A DNA stretch of 64,000 nucleotides from Corythucha ciliata (lineage: Eukaryota > Arthropoda > Insecta > Hemiptera > Tingidae). Each line of letters begins with the position of its first letter. The first letter of the stretch is position 1. The stretch is from assembly GCA_038030265.1 (NCBI GenBank), contig CM075941.1, positions 50,259,952 to 50,323,951 on the forward strand, read 5' to 3'. Below, in pieces: positions 55,111-64,000 of this stretch. The translations under genes were made by a program, and so were the position numbers. The notes beneath the pieces were generated by a model that was not told the DNA's origin, searched no databases, and saw only the letters and a program-made list of their open reading frames with translations.

Positions 55111-58100
55111 GCCTTCGATTAATTGACACCCCATGCATAGTTTTTGTTTGGTTGCAATGATCACATACCTCTACCAAAGAATCATCACCCCCACCACCAT
55201 AATAGGTGCTGACTTCGCTAAGCGGCCCTCATTCCTAATCCATCGGGGTAATCTTTACCAACAAAAATCATTTCTACAGCCTCTTTCGGCTTCCACAGCG
55301 TCGATCTCTTCATTAACCACTTCAAGGCATGTAGTAAACTGAGATTTACACGAATCAAAATCAACCGTGAACCGCAAATTAACCATATTCATGATAGTCA
55401 ACAACAGATGGAATCGACTAAGTGCAAGTGCTTAGTGTGCAGACAAGTGCTCAAGTTTTTATCTTTTTTTCAATTCATCATCAGATGAGTGAATGCAACA
55501 GAAAAAAATAGAATTGGCTGAAAACGAGGGGCGAGAGAGCCTCCTCTTCCATAAAGGATACCATTCGTCCACTCGAGATTGTAATTGTTTTCACGAGGCT
55601 GTAAGAGCAAGCGGGTTGTATTCAATGCTCTATAACGTACAAAGAGAACTTGGAAGACTCATGGTGCACATTAGATAAGGGGGTTTCGGGGGAGGGTAGG
55701 AGAAAAAGCCTACAAACTACCCCTAACCATGAACCCTTATCGCTTGTATTTCTGGATGAAACGAACAGGGTAAAAAGTTCCTCTCCCTTTGGTTTATGCC
55801 GAGGCGTTTGATTACATTCGTGTGTCACATCATTGAACGAAAAATGGAGAGTGGTAGGGTTGGATTGTTTCACAAAGCAAACTGCGATAGAAAAAAAAAT
55901 GGAACGAAAAGCTGTCAAAGCAATTCGAGTTTTCGTTTTATAAAAGTTCCTATTAGCTTTGCCCAACTTAAGTCAATCTATAACTGCAAGAACAACATCC
56001 GCTCTCAAGGGTTGGTCCGTCAGGAATTACATATGAAGAACACATGGCGGACAGCCATCTTGCCATCTCTTTGCAGCTCGGGAATCTGCAGGGATAAAAA
56101 GTTCACCCGATGCTATTGTACACCTTGTTGAGGGTGTACAGGAGCGAATGGTATGGGGGAGGTCCATTCAAGTTGACAATAATCTGCTCCTCTCTTTATT
56201 CACGCCGGTCCAGCCGTTAAAGAGCACGAAGCGATGGATCGTGAACGCCAAACACCTACGGTGTGTCACCCTAGTTCTATTCATTTTGTCCTGCGTTAAA
56301 TGCCTTAAAAAAAAAAAAATCTTTTCGTCCCTTCCCACCATACTTTTTATACTTATTTTGGGTTTTTAAGTTCGTGAGCACACCCTGACACAAACCTAAC
56401 ACGACCAGCAACGAAATATTTCTATGCTTGCGATTCCCTAAAAAAAGGTGACACTATTTTGCTGAATATTTATAAGGACTAATAGCTTCAGGCTTTTCGA
56501 TCCCCTACCACCTTTTTTCAATGCTGAAATCCCTTTCTTTACTCTCCTCTTTCAGACTATTGGGAGGATTAGTGTGATACCCCGGGCCCTTTTTTTTTCT
56601 TTCTCCCATCATCTCGCGAGCTCGTTGTTTGCACTTCCAATATTCTCCATTGAACCACAATCGTAATAAATTATTCATGGTCAGCCCTTGTTGAAATTAG
56701 GGAGAGAGAAACAGAGGGATGAGAGAGAGAGAGAGTGAGTATGTAATGGCAGAAGGGCTCGATAAGGGTAGATAAGAGTGGCAGTGATTTCATTGTGCTC
56801 GCGCCCGTATCTATCAAATCGACGTTTGAAAAGTGATTCTAGGCAGGTGAATTTCAGGAGAAAACAAGTAAATATACTGACGCCCTCAAGTCTATTACGG
56901 GAATGGAAGTGCACTAACAGTGGAGAAGGGGGAATCGCGTGCATGTGGTTCGTGGCACGTGCCTTACAGGAATCTGATCTGAATCAGTTCCCCTCCCCCT
57001 CAACATCCCATTCACGATTATATTAGCCACCTGCTCGTTTCTAAGAGGAAATCAGCAATACACCTATTATAATCGCATAAACTTGAAAAAAAAAAAAAAA
57101 AAATTGCTCACGAGTTTTTTTTTCTTTTTCTTCTTTTGGCACGTCCGATTCACAATTATGCACGGAGGAATTTGCTGAGAATTCAGAAGCGTTTTCCAGA
57201 CGCGGTGATGCATGAAGATGCGTCATTCATAAAGAATATTTAAACGCTAAAGAATAGTATAAACAACAATTTAGAGGCACACTCCTTGTTGTTTATTATA
57301 ACAAGGATGGCTAAAATACTGTGGATAAATTGTTTACCAAACTATAACATTCAACCCTCTTAGTGCTGTCAAGAGAGAGAATCCCTCCCTTACCACTGAG
57401 GGGTTGCGGGTGCTAATTAATGGCTCTAAAATTTAGATCTGCGGCAGAGGTTGAGGGGTTACAGGGGGGAGGACTGAAGACGGATAAGGGGACCCGGGGG
57501 TAAAGCTTCGCTAACGACAGAGTCATTGGAAAGGCCATTGTTGTCTAGACAAAAGACATCGTGATTGTACCAGTAGACGGTATACTGCACGAGGGGTGGG
57601 TAAACTCCAAGCGGCAGCTGCGCTTTTCACTCCGACCCCTCACCCACTCCCTTTTCCAGAACATTCATACTTTTTCGCTCATATTCCAAATAGCTTTATG
57701 TATTCCGTATTCCCCAAAATCTCCTTTATTCGGCCGTTTAAACCGGCAACTCACCCTTCTAGTTTGGGACTTTTCACAATTTCGTATGCGTCCGCAAGTT
57801 TTATTGTTGACTCAATTGCTTAGATGATACAGGGGGATGGAATTTGTCCCATTTGCCCACAATTTCTGACTCAGCGAGTTGTTTGATCAGCGGTTGTTGG
57901 CCTGTTGGGTTTGGACTAATGTCAAGGTTTTGAATTCAGGCGGCAAGCATAGTGTTTTCCCAGAAAATTACCAAAAACAAATCTAAAAAAAAAAAAAAAA
58001 CAACAAAAAAACTAGAAATTATCGAACAATTGTTGTGTCGTTGTATCGCCGGTGAAATCAAAAATGCCAAAGAGAGCACACATCTGGTGTTAATTGATAG

Positions 58101-58930
58101 CTGGAGGATCATCTCTTCATTTTTTTTTCTTTCTAGATAGGGCGCTTTTGAGGAAGAATATAGAAAAAAAAGGCTCTTCTTTGTACAACGTAAAACCCGT
58201 AACCACCCCTACTCCACGTCCTACCAACACTTTTTTTCACCCCGTCTTTTCACTTTTCTCTACCCCCTTTAGAAGGCCGGATATCAGATTCCAGTTTACT
58301 GGAAAGGGTCGCCGACTGGAAAATTCGGTTTCAAACATCTGTATAGGCATCGTGAAATCGTTTCGCTACCCTCAATCGTTTACAGAATGACGACGTATGC
58401 GGGTCAGAGGGAGGGGAGGTGTCGGTGCGACAGAAGATTAGCGAAGAAAAAAAACACCTCGTGCCTGAAAATCTTAGCGCGTTGTCGTCTAAATTACTTC
58501 TTCTATTTCTGTCCATTCCCTTTATGAATAAAACAATCAACGTGTAAGGGGAAGTAGTCCCGTAGATAAAAAAAAACAACGGGAGGGGGGCCTTGGCGTC
58601 TGTTAGCAATCATAAAATCACAATGACTCAAAGAACAGCATATTCGTATAGTTATCCTACCGGCTGGGATGTTCAGCCCCGGTGTCGTGCCAATAGTCAG
58701 GGGTCGGGGTTGGGAGCACTCATCATTGACACAGAAAGCCAAATTGTACCCAGAGATTCACCCTCTTCCAACAAGCAAAGAAATACATTTTTTTCACGCC
58801 GTCGGGTTGGAGAGACAAAATAGATGTACCTTCGAGAGGGCGGGGGGTAGCAGTCATTTCGCCTCTGCATCACCAGAATTGAAGTTACAGCCGCTTTCTC
58901 AGGGCGGATTTTTTCTTTATCTCTCGTGGA
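55111..58930. other. Long non-coding stretch, no gene recognised
   Basis: Mixed sequence with A-tracts (56309, 57087, 57987, 58441), a GA microsatellite (56720-56735) and G-tract 58850. The many overlapping frames (up to 114 codons) on both strands have no signatures. Confidence 0.4.
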
Positions 58931-59770
58931 AAGCAGCACAATTGGGTATCGAATGAGCACACCCCGCAAAGTTTCGTTTTTTAAGGTGGCGAACCCACCA
59001 AATTAGTTCCTTAAAGTTCTAGATCCGCGAAATTGCAGGTTCAAATACCGAAATCCACGGATTTACTTTTTAGAATGTGCCTCGAACAACTACGCAAAAT
59101 TTTGTTTTTGATGCAGCGAAATTGCGTGAGTCAGCCCAGAAAAATTTAATTTCAACTTGCCCCGCGAAATTTTGTTTTACTTCCATGTTTCCTACGAGAA
59201 TGGAAGTATGGTGTTCGTGAAAAAAATCGAGTCCGAGCTAACTTCAGATTCTTTATGCACAACCTCAGAAAAGTTGAAAAAAGTGGTTGTTGGCATGCCG
59301 TCGGTCTGTTTTCAGGGCGACAATTCCATTAAATTGGTATTGAATGAACCATGCCCGCCGAGCGAAATTTCATTTTTTTTTTTTATTGAATCTTACGCCG
59401 GCTGGAGGCATATTAGCCATTTCCTTCCTGGCAGACCAGTATAATTTACTTCTTATCTTCTAATTTGAAGAATTTGGAACAATTTTTTAAAGAACCCGGA
59501 CCCATCAAATTCGATTTTCGAGTGGGCCAAAACCCGCGAAATAGGGTTCCTATAGGGCTGTTTTAGGGAGCAAATCCTTAGAAATTGGTTCTGGCGAGCC
59601 AGATCCTCAAAGTTTGGATTGTGAAAGAGCCAAACCGGTATAACTGCTATTTTTTGTAAGGAACCAAGGGCGATGGGCGACATTGGTTGTTGAATTAGTA
59701 AAATCTGCGAAATTGAGTTCTGTAAGTAGTGTCAAATCCGGATAATTTGGAACTGGAATTAGCTAGAGTC
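58930..59770 (+). repeat. Degenerate minisatellite, family C
   Basis: Units like GCGAAATTTTGTTTTT, CGAAATTGGTTCTGGCGAGC and AGAGCCAAACC. An insertion-like non-repeat stretch occupies about 59170-59460. Confidence 0.6.
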
Positions 59771-59842
59771 GAGATTCGATGAATAAATAGTCACGAAATA
59801 GCAAATTTTAATGGAAATTAACCGTAAAATGCAAGTGTGGGA

Positions 59843-60002
59843 CTATTCGCCTCGATCATAATTCAGACAGCGCTGTAGTTGGCCATTTGGGGAAACAGTT
59901 GTTGTGGGTTATTTCCATTAGAAACTAGTAGAAGACTGGCCACATGAGCTAGTTCCAAAGTGGCCAACGACAGCGCTGCCCGAATTATGAAATGGCGAAT
60001 AG
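59843..60002. mobile_element. MITE with CTATTCGCC termini
   Basis: Left CTATTCGCCTCGATCATAAT and right (complement) CTATTCGCCATTTCATAATT, then a shared CAGCGCTGT.GTTGGCCA segment; arms are about 40 bp. Its right end overlaps the first bases of the next element. Confidence 0.75.
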
Positions 60003-60448
60003 GCCGTCTACACGTTCAAACTTATCGTCAGTCTTGCTATTAATTAATTGGTTCAAATCTGTTTCAACAGCTGATTCAGTCAAAAATTCTGTGGAAACAG
60101 ATTTGAGCATATTAATTAATAGCAAGACTGACGATAAGTTTGAACCAAGGTGACTGAATTTTCTATAGGTGCCGCAGATCACTGCCCTTCACCTACGTCA
60201 CGAGCAGTCCCAACCGCCATTGCGCTGGACCCACTACATTATTAATTGTTATTGGGCTGTGATTTTTGAGAATTCATAAACTTCCATTTTCAAAATTAAC
60301 TTGCTCTGCTGCTCTGGGGTGAGCAATCGGGAGCAAAGGACTGCTGGTGACGTCAGTGTCCACCCCTCCCGACCGATGGGCTGGGGGAAATCTGCGGCAC
60401 CTATAGTAAAGTTTAGTCACTTTGAGTTTGAACGAGTAGACCGGGCTT
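60000..60448. mobile_element. MITE, family TAAAGCCCGGTCTAC, carrying an internal insertion
   Basis: TAGGCCGTCTACACGTTCAA at the left and (complement) TAAAGCCCGGTCTACTCGTT at the right. Internally ACTTATCGTCAGTCTTGC is mirrored within 60022-60140. The same family occurs at 22795-23016. The right half is split by the 60163-60406 element. Confidence 0.75.
60163..60406. mobile_element. Nested element with CTATAGGTGCCGCAGAT termini
   Basis: CTATAGGTGCCGCAGAT at 60163 is matched exactly in inverse at 60390-60406. The interior has CACCTACGTCACGAGCAGTC against GACTGCTGGTGACGTCAGTG further right, a second inverted pair. It lies inside the MITE at 60000-60448, so it is younger. Confidence 0.75.
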
Positions 60449-60449
60449 T

Positions 60450-60650
60450 ATAGTAAATGTTGGTTACCAGGGAAATCAAGTTTCGAATGAATGAGTTAAA
60501 AATATGCTCCCCGAAAAGAATGATAAAATGATTCTAATTTAGATTTCCAAATTTAAAGTATATGCCCGTCTATATGCATTCAATATAAGTATATGCATTC
60601 AAACTCTGCCACGTTCAAGCTTTTGGGACGGAACATTTGCGAAATCTCTA
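60450..60650. other. Short spacer
   Basis: AT-rich; no feature beyond a local TATATGCATTCAA duplication near 60570-60600. Confidence 0.35.
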
Positions 60651-61340
60651 TTTTCCAATCTTTATTCTCGCAAACTTACAAGATGCTGGTTCTTATTTCC
60701 ATGAATTTGCAAGTTTCGGGGACCTTTTTTCAGTGACCGCGGAACCCGGGTTAACTAGCTCCAACTCAGGATAACAAGAAGTCCAGGCAAATACTGCCAA
60801 GAAATTACAAACATCACTCTGAGCTATAAATCTTCGAAATTGCTACTTACGGGTATAAATATTCGCGAAAATGCCAGGGCATAAAAATTCACGAAATTAC
60901 TAGTTTCAGGTCTTTATATTTTCACGAAATTGCAAGTTTCAGGGTATATACATAGTGACCGCACGGAACCCGTTTCTGCCGGCTACAACCGCGCCCTAAG
61001 TCCGAGGAATAGCCACAACATTACACCATTTTGGAGCCAAATACCTGTGAGATTGGAAGATTCCTTGCTGAATATTCGTGAAATTTCAAATTTCAGGTCT
61101 TTACTTTCGCGAAATTGCAAGTTAGTGGGCGCGGACAAGCCGGCCTGGACTGCACCCGTAGCCTGACGAATAGCCTGTATTGATTTGAATGTGAACGAAT
61201 TAGGTCTCTCCACAGTATTCTTGCGTACTCTCTTAACCCTAAAACATCAATATCGAAACTCGCAATTTCGTGGCTGATTATATTCTGAAACTTGCAATGC
61301 TGTGGTTAATTAGCCCTAACACGTCAATACTGTGACTATT
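60650..61340 (+). repeat. Degenerate minisatellite, family D
   Basis: Units like CGCGAAATTGCAAGTTTC and AGGTCTTTATATTTTCACG, about 35-40 bp. Related to 27440-28060 but in the opposite orientation. Confidence 0.65.
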
Positions 61341-61344
61341 TATC

Positions 61345-62275
61345 TCTTGACACTTGAACCGTTTTCACTCTGAAGATACCGGTATCCTATTCCCCCGTAT
61401 CGAGGGTACTAAAAATACACAACATTCAAGGCGCTCCTTCACACTTAAATTCCGGTATCGGATACATGTTACCGGGAATGTCGTAAATCCAGGAAATGAC
61501 GTCAATGCCTAGTCATTAACGACATTCCTTCACTAGTCAGGAACTAACGTTATAGCCTAGGAAATGACGTTAATTCCTGTGGGATTTAGGAAAAGTTGCT
61601 AATGACAACATTTCCTAGGAATTATCGTCAATGCCATTGTCGGTTGCCGCTTGCCGGCAGAACAGACAGCCATGCGTTCAGTGATGACATATCTCTGTGT
61701 TGTCATTGTAGGATCTCTAGTTTTACTCAGAGTGTATTCTCTGTAGTTTACTCTATTGTTTGCATTGATCGCATTAGCGTGTAGTATTCTTTGTGTGCGT
61801 GTTTCCTCTCGAATAATTTTTGACTTACGTGATTTAAATTGTATTTTGGTGATTTTTATCACAAATTCATTGATAAATTGTGATTTTGGTTAATTAAAAC
61901 AATGAATAAATTGTGAAAATAATATTTGTAGTAATCTGCATGCAAGTGTTCATGCTTGCAACATTTCCTAATTCAGAGCAGTAATTGACGTGAATGACTA
62001 GGCGATGTCGACAATACCCCCGTGATAGTGTTAATGTAAACAACATTGACTGACTGAGTTAGGTATTAACTACAATTCCTAGGAAATAACGTTATTGGCT
62101 GAGTGTTTCAGGGAACACGTCATTTCCTAGGAATTCACGTCATTGCCTGTAACATACATACTTTCAGTATCCCATACCGGAATCTTAAATGTGAAGGAGC
62201 GCGTTTGCCGTAGTGTATTTTTAGTATCGTCGAATCGGGCATCGTTATCTCATGCGTGAAAGCGCCCTTACAATT
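61345..62275. mobile_element. Long-TIR DNA element with internal CTAGGAAATGACGT motifs
   Basis: TACTAAAAATACACAACATT and GGCGCTCCTTCACACTTAAA with TTCCGGTATCGGATAC at 61401-61465 are inverted at 62167-62232. A looser match continues outward to about 61345 and 62275. The interior has six copies of a TTCCTAGGAAATGACGT-like word in alternating orientation (about 61490, 61555, 61608, 61961, 62070, 62118). A piece of the terminus also occurs at 17514-17580. Non-coding. Confidence 0.7.
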
Positions 62276-62495
62276 TCAGAGCTATGTATCAAACCCCCCC
62301 CCCCCCAGTGAAATTTCGTAGCTATTTATACCTCCAACTCGAAATTTCGCTGTTGTTGATACACCGTGATTCAACAGTAACGAAATCGTAGTTTTCCTTA
62401 CTTTGCTCTGTTGACCTTTTTCTGGGGGGGTTAATGTAATTTTAAATGGTTTCAAATGTTTTAAAGGACTGCATCACAATGTTACATGAATGAAA

Positions 62496-62540
62496 GACCC
62501 TGATGATGCTGGTTCATCAGCGAAACGTAAGCGGCTAAAA
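62496..62540 (+). ncRNA. Hammerhead-ribozyme-like core, possible Penelope-type element remnant
   Basis: CTGATGA at 62500-62506, a short stem GCTG/CAGC with a six-base loop, then GAAAC at 62522-62526, in the order of a hammerhead catalytic core. Penelope-like retroelements are known to carry minimal hammerheads with a tiny stem III. The bases after GAAAC (GTAAGCGG) do not give the usual GUC cleavage site, an extra T sits at the base of stem II, and no convincing stem I is seen, so it may be decayed or coincidental. An AATAAATATA tail follows. Confidence 0.3.
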
Positions 62541-62689
62541 TAAATATATTTGAAGGCCTTGACGGGGTGTTTGGATTTTTTCCTTCATACATCAATCTCA
62601 CCCCGTCTTTTACATCGGAAAAATTACATGATTATTCTAAAATGGAAATTTTGAGGCTACTGTTCTCATAGAACATGCACTGTCGCGCA

Positions 62690-62950
62690 GAAATATTCAA
62701 TTTTATCACAGGAAACTTACAATTTCACGGCTATATTCGGCCCTAAAGAACTTTAATTTTAGGCAGGTGAAACGCGGTGAATTCGCGACTGATTATTCAC
62801 CAAAACTTGAAATTATGTGACATTGTATGTAACTTACTATGTATCACTCAAAATCTGCAATTCATGGCTACTCCCCTGGCCCTCCGCAATGTAATTTTGC
62901 GGCCATTGATCTCCTAAACTTGCTATTAGGCGCCTTTACTAAAGTAAAGA
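62690..62950 (+). repeat. Family D units
   Basis: Short run of CTTACAATTTCACGGC, ACTTGAAATTATGTG and GTAATTTTGCGGCC words. Confidence 0.5.
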
Positions 62951-63624
62951 CAGGTGGTATGGGGGCGTGATCGCGAATAGAGACCCCAGACCCAAAACCA
63001 CGGCCTGCTGTCGACTTGCCTGCAGCAGCAATCCATAACATTTTGGTTTTTTAAATTTAGATTTCCAACACCCGAGAAATCCTCACCCCCTAATACGCTA
63101 GCCCCCTGAAGAGACCTACAGAATTAAACACCGTGCGCGGGTGACCCTCTCTCACGCCACTCCACATACAAATCGTTCAAATTTCACGCTCTCTGTACAA
63201 ATCTACGATTTCTCATCCATTTAAAAAAAAACCAAGGGCTCATAATAAACATTAAGCATGCACAATGAAAGTGGTTAAATGTTTTAGCATCTGTCGAGAG
63301 TGGGCTCGAGCAGTTGTTTTGAAAGCGACAAGAGAGAGAGAGAGTGAGAGAGAGAGAGAAAGAGCGAGCGACAGAAGTGAGTAAGGTCCGTTCCAATTAA
63401 TTTACATGGATGTATACACGGTGGTATTGAGTGTCAAATGGTAAACAAGAAGGAATTTGAGCTCGAAAGAGGGGATTTTTTTTTCGGTCCCGTCGACACT
63501 TAAAAGTACAATGTATATTTATACGCATGACTTCAGGGACGAGGCAAAAATTAATTTAAGTAAGTGTTAAGGCTTAAGTAAAGCTACTCCGATTTATTGC
63601 CTTTAGGGCATTTATTTTAGAGAA
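62951..63624. other. No gene; GA microsatellite
   Basis: AGAGAGAGAGAGTGAGAGAG at about 63331-63362, otherwise unremarkable AT-rich DNA. Confidence 0.5.
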
Positions 63625-63951
63625 ATGTGGGGCGAAACCATTAAAGCGAGCATTATGGCTTACTGGCTGGATTGTGAAAATAGCGTTTATGTCGAAGAGC
63701 TTTTAATGCAATTGATTAAAGATCTAACGAAAGGAAAAGGATTTTTGAAAAAGCAAACCCCCACCCAACCAATAAATAAATCAAAGAAAACAGTCGAACT
63801 AAAAGACAGAAAATTAAACATGCAAAAGGCGAACGGGCGTGTCCTTCCGAAAAAACACGAGACGCGTGTGCGAGCGACGGCTCTTTTCCAAGCTTGGGAG
63901 TCTGTACAAAATCGCATGGAAATAATGAAGACATTTCACAGGAGACTGTGA
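63625..63951 (+). other. Unassigned open frame, 108 codons
   Basis: The plus-strand frame starts MWGETIKASIMAYWLDCENS, has a lysine-rich middle (about residues 37-72) and ends LFQAWESVQNRMEIMKTFHR + RL. A TTATTTTAG acceptor-like site lies just before it. The composition is protein-like, but I recognise no family. The opposite strand is also open, which weakens the case. Confidence 0.22.
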
Positions 63952-64000
63952 ATCGAGGGGAGTTTTCCCATGAACATGACCGTGAAGTGGGTCTAATCGT

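Overview
The window is AT-rich, gene-poor eukaryotic DNA with short GT-AG introns, AATAAA signals and very many transposable elements. Two recognisable host genes, a Cadherin-87A-like cadherin and a Neurogenin/Tap-type bHLH factor, point to an arthropod. A sap-feeding hemipteran is a guess that the sequence alone cannot settle. No bacterial features are seen.

Layout. 1-7000: a dense nest of DNA transposons (a Tc1/mariner-type composite, a 1.07 kb near-perfect fold-back, pieces of a family whose ends carry GTGCATTTCATTCA), a decayed non-LTR retrotransposon and a hairpin element with a tRNA-like core. 7004-8719, minus strand: the first six coding exons of the cadherin, from signal peptide into the fourth repeat. 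The rest of the gene must lie beyond the left edge, so the left 7 kb is probably intron. Exon 6 carries an apparent one-base frameshift. 9-32 kb: decayed minisatellite blocks (families A-D below), small inverted-repeat elements (MITEs), fragments of copia-like, gag-bearing and non-LTR retroelements, and one possible orphan 3' exon (19293-19466). 32.8-36.1 kb: a duplicated segment with two copies of a tiny two-exon gene for a secreted peptide, each behind a conserved TATA box. 36-44 kb: mostly non-coding, with more minisatellite blocks. 44170-45224, plus strand: the complete Neurogenin/Tap-like gene in four exons. 45-64 kb: MITEs, a pyrimidine-rich degenerate array, a 2.1 kb MULE-like element with a 9-bp target duplication and internal inverted arrays, two adjacent MITEs, a three-deep MITE nest near 60 kb and a long-TIR element at 61-62 kb.

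Function. Nothing resembles a shared operon or pathway. The cadherin (adhesion) and the bHLH factor (neural commitment) are independent genes far apart on opposite strands. The least explained coding content is the duplicated secreted-peptide locus. The least explained non-coding content is the set of degenerate ~30-40 bp repeat families A (gctaattcgcggctaaaatt), B (aaatggctaaactgac), C (aaattggttt...gagccaa) and D (gaaacttgcaatttcgcg), which recur across the window in both orientations.
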